Positions 1 through 5,714 of a stretch of 5,714 bases of DNA are shown in pieces (position 1 is the first letter of the stretch; every line of letters starts with the position of its first letter). The DNA comes from a bacterium (GTDB lineage: Bacteria; Desulfobacterota; GWC2-55-46; S146-80; JALXFI01). The notes below the pieces were generated by a model. The model searched no databases and had not been told where the DNA came from. It saw nothing but the letters and a program-made list of their open reading frames with translations. The translations under genes and the position numbers were made by a program. Location of the stretch: the NCBI GenBank assembly GCA_027069035.1, contig JALXFI010000416.1, positions 1 to 5,714 on the forward strand, given 5' to 3'.

Positions 1-1412
1 ACTCTAAGGATGTAAAAAAGGGCGATCTCTTTGTCGCCATAAAGGGATTGCGCACCGACGGTCACTTGTTTTTAGAGGACGCATGGCGCAGAGGCGCCGC
101 TGCGTTTTTGGTTGAAGAGGAGTCTCAATGGCTTTTTGACAAGGATTACGGCCTTGTGAAGGACTCAAGGGAAGCCCTGTCGATTGTATCCGGCCTTTTT
201 TATAAGAGCCCCAGCAAAGAACTTAATCTTATCGGCATTACTGGCACTAACGGAAAGACAACCACTGCATGCCTTGTTGAATCCGTGTTAAATGCATCGG
301 GGAAGAGTGTCGGCCTTATCGGAACTATAGAGTACAGGTACAATAACAAGGGGTTTTGCAATCCTCATACAACCCCTGAAGCATCTGAGCTTCAGAGAAT
401 TTTGAGAGAGATGGCGGACTCAGGCGTTGACTACTGTGTGATGGAGGTATCCTCGCATGCAGTGGCAATGAAACGTATTATGGGCGCTGTATTCAAATGC
501 GGGGTATTTACAAACCTTACTCAGGACCACCTTGATTTTCATAACGACATGGAAGACTATTTTAAAGCAAAGGCTAAATTCTTTATAGATTCTATCGAAG
601 GCGCGCACTCGCCGGAGAATGCCTTTTCAGTAATAAATATAGATGATGAGCGGGGCAGGCAGATATCAGAGATGTTAGGCAATAGGCGGGTGATAACGTA
701 TGGGCGATATGATGGAAATGTGCGTGTAAAGGATGCCCTTTTTTCGAAGGACGGCATAAAATGTTCTTTTCATACCCCTGCCGGCAGACTTGACTGCAAT
801 TCCAAACTGATAGGCGGGTTTAACCTGTACAATATTATGGCGGCCGTGGGTATCTGCACCGGCCTTGGCATTCCTTTGGATGATATATCGACCGGTATAG
901 GGGCACTGAAGGCTGTGAGAGGCAGGATGGAGATGGTCTCTGCCCCGGAAGGCCTTCAAGTTGTAGTGGATTATGCCCACACCCCATCGGCCCTTGAATG
1001 TGTTCTTGATACGCTTATACCTTTAAAAAAGGGGAGGATTATAACAGTTTTCGGATGCGGAGGCGACAGGGACAAGACCAAAAGGCCTCTTATGGGAAGT
1101 ATAACCGCCGAAAAAAGTGATATTGTCGTACTTACAAGTGATAATCCAAGGAGTGAGGAACCGGCCGGCATTATAAAGGATATAGAAAGGGGGATATCTT
1201 CCTGTAAGGACAGGCTGATCGTAGAGCCTGACAGGAGACAGGCCATAAAGAAAGCGATTGAAATAAGCAGGGAAGGCGATACCGTGCTTATAGCCGGCAA
1301 AGGGCATGAAGATTACCAGATAATCGGCGGAGATGTGTTCCCTTTTTCGGATATTGAAGAGGTTGAAAAGGCGCTTGCCTTAAGGTTTCCTGCCTGTTGC
1401 TGCAGGGCTTAA
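1..1412 (+). CDS. murE: UDP-N-acetylmuramoyl-tripeptide synthetase MurE (meso-DAP-adding), 5'-truncated
   Basis: This cytoplasmic ligase adds meso-diaminopimelate to UDP-MurNAc-L-Ala-D-Glu using ATP. The reading frame is already open at the window edge (first full codon at 3), and it begins inside the N-terminal UDP-binding domain with SKDVKKGDLFVAIKG. The TTG at 48 is therefore internal, and I estimate that a few dozen N-terminal residues are missing. Numbering the 469 visible residues from base 3: the P-loop GTNGKTT is at 81-87, HTTPE starts near 122, EVSSHA starts at 148, and the probable carbamylated Lys is K190 in YFKAK. The central domain is followed by DNPR at 380-383 and GKGHEDYQ at 432-439. 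DNPR and GKGHE are the family signatures for meso-DAP rather than lysine. The C-terminus ends in an odd tail, FPACCCRA, encoded within a small repeat. murF follows after 40 bases. Identity is very secure. Confidence 0.97.
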   Translation, partial: SKDVKKGDLFVAIKGLRTDGHLFLEDAWRRGAAAFLVEEESQWLFDKDYGLVKDSREALSIVSGLFYKSPSKELNLIGITGTNGKTTTACLVESVLNASGKSVGLIGTIEYRYNNKGFCNPHTTPEASELQRILREMADSGVDYCVMEVSSHAVAMKRIMGAVFKCGVFTNLTQDHLDFHNDMEDYFKAKAKFFIDSIEGAHSPENAFSVINIDDERGRQISEMLGNRRVITYGRYDGNVRVKDALFSKDGIKCSFHTPAGRLDCNSKLIGGFNLYNIMAAVGICTGLGIPLDDISTGIGALKAVRGRMEMVSAPEGLQVVVDYAHTPSALECVLDTLIPLKKGRIITVFGCGGDRDKTKRPLMGSITAEKSDIVVLTSDNPRSEEPAGIIKDIERGISSCKDRLIVEPDRRQAIKKAIEISREGDTVLIAGKGHEDYQIIGGDVFPFSDIEEVEKALALRFPACCCRA

Positions 1413-1416
1413 GGTT
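1378..1416. repeat. 9-bp direct repeat and imperfect hairpin spanning the murE stop
   Basis: CTTAAGGTT occurs at 1379-1387 and again at 1408-1416, 29 bases apart. CCTTAAG (1378-1384) and CTTAAGG (1408-1414) are also perfect inverted repeats. Inside them, CCTGC (1389-1393) pairs with GCAGG (1402-1406) around an 8-base loop. The RNA could fold as a 7-bp outer and 5-bp inner stem separated by an asymmetric internal loop, with TTATTTT following. The murE stop TAA (1410-1412) lies in the distal arm. The structure is seen directly. A role as a weak terminator, attenuator or processing site is only inference, and the AU-rich base of the stem argues against an efficient terminator. Confidence 0.5.
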
Positions 1417-1439
1417 ATTTTCCATAATATTAAAAGCAC

Positions 1440-1446
1440 AGAGGTG
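1440..1446 (+). promoter_or_regulatory. Ribosome-binding site that fixes the murF CTG start
   Basis: AGAGGTG is a good anti-16S match and lies 6 bases before the CTG at 1453. The in-frame TAG at 1447-1449 sits between the two, so translation of murF cannot begin further upstream. No comparable purine-rich site precedes the GTG at 1657. Confidence 0.75.
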
Positions 1447-1451
1447 TAGAG

Positions 1452-1538
1452 ACTGTTTAATGGACTGAAAATAGATGAATTTATTAGTTCCATATCAGGC
1501 GCCGCTGCAAGCGGAGTCAATCCGGAACTGTTTAATGG
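1452..1538 (+). repeat. 12-bp in-frame direct repeat at the murF 5' end
   Basis: ACTGTTTAATGG occurs at 1452-1463 and 1527-1538, exactly 75 bases (25 codons) apart. Both copies are in the murF frame and encode LFNG. The first copy contains the proposed CTG start. The match is exact, but 12 bases is short enough that coincidence cannot be excluded. Confidence 0.6.
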
Positions 1539-2898
1539 GATATCTATAGATTCAAGAACGATAAAGAGGGGGGATGTCTATTTTGCCATAAAGGGGAAGA
1601 GGTTCAACGGACATGATTTTGTTGATGATGCACTTGAAAAAGGCGCATGGGGCGCGGTGGTGGATGATGCATTTCTGAAGGTTCGGGGCAAAAACAGGGG
1701 GGGAGCGTCAGAGAATATTGTTGCCGTTAAAGACACCCTTGCCGCCCTTGGCGATGCGGCAAAATTTTTAAGGGGGCGCTTTAAAAAACCCCTTATCGCT
1801 TTAAGCGGAAGCTGCGGCAAGACAACGACTAAAGAGATGATCTATGAGATACTGTCCATTTCTTTGGATGTCCACAAGAACGAAGGCAATTACAATAATC
1901 TTGTCGGTGTGCCTTTAACGCTTTTTAAACTTAAAAATACACACGATTGCTGTGTGCTGGAGCTTGGTATAAACAGCGGCAGGGCTGAGATGAGGAGGCT
2001 TTGTGAAATTGCCTCTCCGGATATTGCGCTCCTTACAAACATAGGCGATGTCCACCTTGAGGGTTTAGGTGACATTAAAGGTGTTGCCGAGGCAAAGACT
2101 GAACTCTTGAAATCCGTCAAGGCGGATGGCTGTTTGATAGTTAATCTTGATGACCCTGAAATATTCGGGGCATCAAGGAGGCTTAAGGCAAAGAAGATAA
2201 CATACGGGATAGAAAATAAGGGAGACATACATTTAAAACAATATAAGGACGGATGGGAAGGAACCGAGTATATAGTTGAGGCCTTTGGAAGAGATATCCA
2301 TGGTCATATAAGGACCGTAGGCCTTCATAATATTTACAACCTCCTTGCTTCCGTTGCCGTTGCAAAGGCGCTTGAGGTGGGTGATCGGGATATTGCAGAG
2401 GGGCTTAATAATTTTAAGCCTGTTCCCGGGCGGATGGAACTTGTCGATCTTGGAGAGATAAGATTGCTTAACGACACATACAACGCAAATCCCCTCTCAA
2501 TGGAGTCTTCACTCAGAGCATTTGACGGCATCGCCAAGGGGTGCAGGAGGATGGCCGTGCTTGGCGATATGATGGAATTGGGGGGTGGTTCCGAGAGGTT
2601 TCATAGATACTTAGGAAGATTTGCGGCAAACCTTGGCATAGATTTGATTTATTGCATAGGAGAGTACGGAGAAACTGTAAAAAACGGGGCGATTGAGATG
2701 GGCATGGCAGATGAATCCGTTAAAGTATTCAATACAAAGAGAGAACTGCTTAATGGGTTGAAAATGGATATATCAAAGGGGGATTTTTTGTTTATTAAGG
2801 GTTCAAGGGGCGTGGCGCTTGAGGAGATAATAGACCCGTTAAAGAAAATCATTTTAAATAAAAGAGAAAGCTCAGGTAAAAGGCTTCTTTTAAACTGA
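1453..2898 (+). CDS. murF: UDP-N-acetylmuramoyl-tripeptide--D-alanyl-D-alanine ligase MurF
   Basis: MurF adds D-Ala-D-Ala to the UDP-MurNAc-tripeptide with ATP, completing the cytoplasmic pentapeptide precursor. From a CTG start at 1453 the protein is 481 residues, close to or slightly above the family norm. The N-terminal UDP-binding domain has SIDSRT at 31-36, followed by GDVYFAIKG. The P-loop GSCGKTT is at 119-125, then NEGNYNN, and K215 in AEAKTE is in the usual position for the active-site lysine. The C-terminal half has DTYNANP at 341-347, LGDMMELG at 370-377 and KGSRG from 449. No ATG, GTG or TTG lies in frame between the TAG at 1447 and the GTG at 1657, and starting at 1657 would delete 68 residues including SIDSRT. 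CTG at 1453 has a well-spaced ribosome-binding site and gives the family-like beginning (M)FNGLKIDEF. Identity is certain. The start is well supported but unusual, and a base error is possible. Confidence 0.94.
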   Translation: MFNGLKIDEFISSISGAAASGVNPELFNGISIDSRTIKRGDVYFAIKGKRFNGHDFVDDALEKGAWGAVVDDAFLKVRGKNRGGASENIVAVKDTLAALGDAAKFLRGRFKKPLIALSGSCGKTTTKEMIYEILSISLDVHKNEGNYNNLVGVPLTLFKLKNTHDCCVLELGINSGRAEMRRLCEIASPDIALLTNIGDVHLEGLGDIKGVAEAKTELLKSVKADGCLIVNLDDPEIFGASRRLKAKKITYGIENKGDIHLKQYKDGWEGTEYIVEAFGRDIHGHIRTVGLHNIYNLLASVAVAKALEVGDRDIAEGLNNFKPVPGRMELVDLGEIRLLNDTYNANPLSMESSLRAFDGIAKGCRRMAVLGDMMELGGGSERFHRYLGRFAANLGIDLIYCIGEYGETVKNGAIEMGMADESVKVFNTKRELLNGLKMDISKGDFLFIKGSRGVALEEIIDPLKKIILNKRESSGKRLLLN

Positions 2899-2904
2899 TC
2901 AGTT
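2893..2904. repeat. 12-bp perfect palindrome over the murF stop codon
   Basis: AACTGATCAGTT is identical to its reverse complement and includes the murF TGA stop (2896-2898). It lies 41 bases before the mraY start. With no unpaired centre it would make a poor RNA hairpin, so if it has a function a dimeric protein site on DNA is more likely. I have no evidence for such a role. Confidence 0.35.
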
Positions 2905-2945
2905 GAGGCAATATCTTAATGGATCAAAAGGCAGGTATTTAAAGT

Positions 2946-4019
2946 ATGCTGTATCATCTTCTTTATCCGCTTCACAAGATATACTCGGTCTTTAATGTAT
3001 TCCAGTACATTACATTCAGGACTATTTACTCTACCATTACCGCCCTTTTGTTAAGCCTTATACTTAGTCCGTATCTGATAAGAAGGTTGTCCAGGCTTCA
3101 AGTAAATCAAAGAGTTAGATCTGACGGCCCGCCCAATCACAGAGGAAAAGAGAGCACCCCTACCATGGGTGGTTTATTGATACTCTTTGCTGTTATTCTT
3201 CCAACTCTATTATGGGCTAATCTTACAAATATATACGTGTGGCTGCTTATTTTGGTGACCTTTGCCTTTGGCGTTATAGGATTTATGGATGATTATAAAA
3301 AATTTATCGAGGGAAACACAAAGGGCTTAAGGCCTCTATATGGGCTTGGGGCGCAGGGATTTGTCGCCATTTGCGTTGCCGTTTTCTTAAGGTACAATAA
3401 TTTTGATACGGATATAGCCGTTCCCTTTCTTAAGGATGTCCAGCTTGACCTTGGATGGTTTTACCTTATTTTTGTGGTACTGGTTGTTGTTGGGGCATCT
3501 AATGCCGTTAACCTTACCGACGGACTTGATGGACTTGCCATAGGACCTGTTATGATAGCATCCGGAACTTATATGCTCTTTTCGTATCTTGCTGGCCATA
3601 GCAAACTCTCCGGTTATCTGCATATACCATATATCGCAGGCAGTGGCGAATTAACGGTTTTTGCCGGAGCCATGGTCGGGGCAAGCCTTGGTTTCCTTTG
3701 GTACAATACCTACCCCGCTCAGGTCTTTATGGGAGACATAGGTTCTCTTTCATTGGGGGGCGCATTGGGGACGTTGTCTATAATTACCAAACAGGAGATA
3801 GTGCTTATTATAGTAGGCGGCATATTTGTAGTTGAGGCGCTTTCTGTAATATTTCAGGTAAGTTCGTATAAGTTAATGGGCAAAAGGGTCTTTAAAATGG
3901 CCCCGATCCATCACCATTTTGAACTTAAAGGCTGGGCGGAGCCGAAGATAATCGTAAGGTTCTGGATCATAGCAATTATCTTGTCATTGATAGCCATAAG
4001 CACCCTTAAGATAAGATAA
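2946..4019 (+). CDS. mraY: Phospho-N-acetylmuramoyl-pentapeptide-transferase MraY
   Basis: MraY is an integral inner-membrane enzyme that transfers phospho-MurNAc-pentapeptide from UDP to undecaprenyl phosphate, making lipid I. The product is 357 residues, the normal family length, and is strongly hydrophobic with several clear membrane segments (for example about 23-45, 74-92, 97-114, 172-188, 236-254, 284-305 and 336-353). Catalytic landmarks are in place: D115-D116 in MDDYKK, NLTDGLDGLA at 189-198, D264 in FMGDIGS, and the HHH motif at 322-324 in APIHHHFE. The segment TPTMGGLLI at 71-79 is also typical. The ATG at 2946 is preceded by AGGT at 2933-2936, 9 bases upstream, and gives the family-like start MLYHLLYPL. 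It sits 47 bases after murF and before murD, as in a standard dcw cluster. I see no defects. Confidence 0.98.
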   Translation: MLYHLLYPLHKIYSVFNVFQYITFRTIYSTITALLLSLILSPYLIRRLSRLQVNQRVRSDGPPNHRGKESTPTMGGLLILFAVILPTLLWANLTNIYVWLLILVTFAFGVIGFMDDYKKFIEGNTKGLRPLYGLGAQGFVAICVAVFLRYNNFDTDIAVPFLKDVQLDLGWFYLIFVVLVVVGASNAVNLTDGLDGLAIGPVMIASGTYMLFSYLAGHSKLSGYLHIPYIAGSGELTVFAGAMVGASLGFLWYNTYPAQVFMGDIGSLSLGGALGTLSIITKQEIVLIIVGGIFVVEALSVIFQVSSYKLMGKRVFKMAPIHHHFELKGWAEPKIIVRFWIIAIILSLIAISTLKIR

Positions 4020-4062
4020 AGAGGAGACTCTGGCTGCAAGAGACACGATACATGATTCAACC

Positions 4063-4067
4063 GGTGA
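4063..4067 (+). promoter_or_regulatory. Ribosome-binding site choosing the murD start
   Basis: GGTGA lies 6 bases before the ATG at 4074 but directly abuts the ATG at 4068. The spacing favours 4074, which would remove the leading MF from the longer reading. A stronger GAGGAG at 4021-4026, just after the mraY stop, is too far from either ATG to serve them directly. Confidence 0.55.
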
Positions 4068-4073
4068 ATGTTT

Positions 4074-5423
4074 ATGGACTTTAAACTTAAAGGAAAGAAG
4101 GCCCTGGTTGTCGGACTTGGAAGAAGCGGTCTGTCTACAGCAAGGTTTCTTAAAGGTGAAGGGGCAGGTGTTTGTGTGACCGACATACGTCCGGAGGCCG
4201 AGTTGAGAGAGCATGTAAAGGAACTTAAGGGATTGAATGTAGAGCTTGAGCTTGGCGGGCATTGCGCCTCTAAATTCTTAGAAGCTGATTTGGTGGTGCT
4301 AAGCCCGGGAGTGCCGTCGTATATCGCTCCGGCAGTTGAGGCAAAGAAGGCCGGTGTAATGGTTGTAAGTGAGATAGAACTTGCCTTTGGGTTTATAAGT
4401 TCTCCAATAGTGGCGGTTACGGGCACCAACGGCAAGACAACCACAACATCCGTCATAGAGAGGATATTTACTGTCGGCGGCAGAAAGATATGGGTCGGCG
4501 GAAATATAGGAAGGCCTCTTATTGAGGCATGCGGGGACAGCTCTGATAAAGAGTATATCATATGTGAGTTGAGCAGTTTTCAATTAGAGGGGATAAGAGA
4601 CTTCAGGCCCTTTGTTGCGATACTCTTAAATATTACAGAGGACCATATGGACAGATACCCTTCATTCCGTGATTATGCCGAAACAAAATTGAGGCTTTTC
4701 ATGAATCAGGGTTTTGATGACTATGCCGTCTTGAATGGCAGCGATCCGGTTATCTCTTCACTTTCTGCGGGCTTGAGAGCAAAGACCTTTAAGTTCAGTT
4801 CCACTGAGGCCCTGGATGAGGGCGTTTTTCTGCTTCAAGACGATATAGTTCTGCGTATGCATGGTGTGGAGGAGAGATACAGGCTTGACAGGATAAGGCT
4901 GAAAGGTATCCATAACATGGAGAACGTAATGGCGGCTGTTGCCGCAGCAAGTATCTGCGGTGTCGAGCAGGGAGACGTTCTTGAGGCTATAGGGGATTTT
5001 AACGGCCTTCCACACAGGATGGAGTTTGTAAGAAGGCTTTCCGGCATATCTTATTATAATGATTCAAAGGGTACCAATACCGGAGCTGTCATACGTTCCG
5101 TGGAGAGCATGAAGGCGCCCGTTGTATTGATTATGGGAGGCAGGGATAAAGGTATAGATTATAATGTGTTAAGATCAGTTGTTAAGGATAAGGTCAAGGC
5201 TGTTGTAGTCTTTGGCGAGGCAAGGGAAAAGATCGAGTGTGCATTGACCGATTCAATCCCTTCAAGAAAGGTTGATACCCTTGAAGAGGCACTTGCGGCT
5301 GCACAAAGTGAGGCCGTTTCCGGCGATGTGGTGCTTTTTTCGCCGGCTTGTTCGAGTTTTGATATGTTCAGGGATTATGGCGAAAGAGGGGACAGTTTTA
5401 AGAGGCTTGTAATGTCTCTCTAA
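4074..5423 (+). CDS. murD: UDP-N-acetylmuramoylalanine--D-glutamate ligase MurD
   Basis: MurD adds D-glutamate to UDP-MurNAc-L-Ala in the cytoplasm, the step before MurE. From ATG 4074 the protein is 449 residues, slightly longer than E. coli MurD (about 438). The N-terminal Rossmann-like UDP-binding domain shows GLGRSG at 14-19. The ATP P-loop GTNGKTT is at 117-123, followed by GNIGRPL, ELSSFQLE and NITEDHMDRY. K205 in YAETKLR is the expected carbamylated lysine. The C-terminal domain has NDSKGTN at 329-335 (often NDSKATN elsewhere), MGGRDKG, and SPACSSFDMF at 423-432, a MurD hallmark. The alternative ATG at 4068 adds two residues and immediately follows an in-frame TGA; it is disfavoured by the ribosome-binding-site spacing. 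The gene lies 54 bases after mraY and 53 before ftsW. Identity is certain; the start is known to within two codons. Confidence 0.97.
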   Translation: MDFKLKGKKALVVGLGRSGLSTARFLKGEGAGVCVTDIRPEAELREHVKELKGLNVELELGGHCASKFLEADLVVLSPGVPSYIAPAVEAKKAGVMVVSEIELAFGFISSPIVAVTGTNGKTTTTSVIERIFTVGGRKIWVGGNIGRPLIEACGDSSDKEYIICELSSFQLEGIRDFRPFVAILLNITEDHMDRYPSFRDYAETKLRLFMNQGFDDYAVLNGSDPVISSLSAGLRAKTFKFSSTEALDEGVFLLQDDIVLRMHGVEERYRLDRIRLKGIHNMENVMAAVAAASICGVEQGDVLEAIGDFNGLPHRMEFVRRLSGISYYNDSKGTNTGAVIRSVESMKAPVVLIMGGRDKGIDYNVLRSVVKDKVKAVVVFGEAREKIECALTDSIPSRKVDTLEEALAAAQSEAVSGDVVLFSPACSSFDMFRDYGERGDSFKRLVMSL

Positions 5424-5476
5424 TGGTTGGAGATATGAGCGTTATAATGCGGGTTGTTTAAATAAAACGGAATAAA

Positions 5477-5714
5477 ATGATAAAAAAAGAAATTGACAAG
5501 GTTGTGCTCATAACCGCCATGATGCTGATAGGAATCGGCATTGCTATGGTTTACAGCACAAGCTATATTGTGTCCTTAAGGAAGTTAGGTGATGGTTATT
5601 TTTTTCTAAAAAAACAGTTTGTCTACGGTATGACAGGTATACTTGCCATGTTTTTGACAATGCGGATACCTTATCACTTTTATAAAAAGATCGTTTACCC
5701 GTTTCTTCTTTTTT
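5477..5714 (+). CDS. ftsW: Cell-division SEDS glycan polymerase FtsW, 3'-truncated
   Basis: FtsW is the SEDS-family membrane protein that polymerises septal peptidoglycan from lipid II together with its partner class B PBP. Only the first 79 codons are visible, and the frame is open to the window end. A short basic N-terminus (MIKKEIDK) leads into a first membrane segment at about 9-25 with IGIGIAMVYSTS, matching the SEDS start iGlvmVySaS. Then come GDGYFFLKKQ, a second segment at about 46-62, RIPYHFYKK, and the start of a third segment. The fragment alone could be FtsW, RodA or SpoVE; its position right after murD points to FtsW. The ATG at 5477 has only a weak GGA-type site (CGGA, 5468-5471) upstream. 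Gene identity as SEDS is secure and the FtsW assignment rests on context. Confidence 0.93.
   Translation, partial: MIKKEIDKVVLITAMMLIGIGIAMVYSTSYIVSLRKLGDGYFFLKKQFVYGMTGILAMFLTMRIPYHFYKKIVYPFLLF

Noticed and set aside
48..1412. murE starting at TTG 48
   Set aside because: The frame is open upstream to the window edge and encodes conserved MurE residues (GDLFVAIKG) before this codon, so TTG 48 is internal.
1657..2898. murF starting at GTG 1657
   Set aside because: This would drop the conserved N-terminal UDP-binding region encoded from 1453, and no ribosome-binding site is placed for it.
4021..4070. GAGGAG after the mraY stop with a CTG-initiated 49-codon frame from 4030, and a short ATTCA/TGAAT inverted repeat around the murD ribosome-binding site
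   Set aside because: The GAGGAG-CTG spacing of 3 bases is too short and the frame mostly overlaps murD out of phase. The 5-bp hairpin is too weak to call a regulatory element.
3911..4561. Long open frame of 216 codons on the minus strand opposite the mraY end and murD start
   Set aside because: It lies antisense to two certain genes, has low-complexity Ser/Pro/Thr-rich composition typical of a shadow frame, and shows no recognisable domain. Other minus-strand frames in the window look the same.
5443..5448. Perfect TATAAT -10 hexamer in the murD-ftsW gap
   Set aside because: No -35-like hexamer lies at 16-18 bases upstream and no extended -10 TG is present. In an AT-rich gap a lone hexamer is weak evidence for a promoter.
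5608..5614. In-phase A_AAA_AAA slippery heptamer in ftsW (another at 5482-5488)
   Set aside because: Both encode ordinary Lys-Lys pairs, the first in the typical FLKKQ context. A -1 shift at 5608 soon reaches a stop (TAA in the -1 frame near 5683), and no downstream stimulator is evident.
1..5714. A novel system hidden in the window
   Set aside because: Nearly every base is explained by five standard dcw genes with intact catalytic motifs, and the remaining gaps are about 55 bases or less.

Overview
The window is a piece of a bacterial dcw (division and cell wall) cluster. All genes are on the + strand, in the order murE (5' end cut off), murF, mraY, murD, ftsW (3' end cut off). This is the order seen in many Gram-negative bacteria. 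The organism is probably a diderm with meso-diaminopimelate peptidoglycan, because MurE has the DNPR motif and a GKGHE motif. Base composition is intermediate, with heavy use of AGG/AGA for Arg and ATA for Ile. The start of MraY (MLYHLLYPL) resembles deltaproteobacterial-type MraY from memory. A deltaproteobacterial or Nitrospirota-like source is possible, but I cannot fix the phylum without a search.

Layout: 1-1412 murE; 1413-1452 gap; 1453-2898 murF, which appears to begin with a rare CTG codon; 2899-2945 gap; 2946-4019 mraY; 4020-4073 gap; 4074-5423 murD; 5424-5476 gap; 5477-5714 start of ftsW. No stretch without a gene exceeds about 55 bases. I see no tRNA, rRNA, CRISPR array, insertion sequence or convincing intrinsic terminator. 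The genes probably form one operon, with a separate ribosome-binding site for each.

The proteins act in sequence. MurD, MurE and MurF are related ATP-dependent ligases that add D-Glu, meso-DAP and D-Ala-D-Ala to the UDP-MurNAc peptide in the cytoplasm. MraY then moves phospho-MurNAc-pentapeptide onto undecaprenyl phosphate to make lipid I at the inner membrane. FtsW is the septal SEDS glycan polymerase that uses lipid II.

I found no undescribed system; gene content is ordinary. The points worth a second look are at gene junctions: the apparent CTG start of murF, a 12-bp in-frame direct repeat that includes that codon, a repeat and imperfect hairpin spanning the murE stop, and a palindrome over the murF stop.
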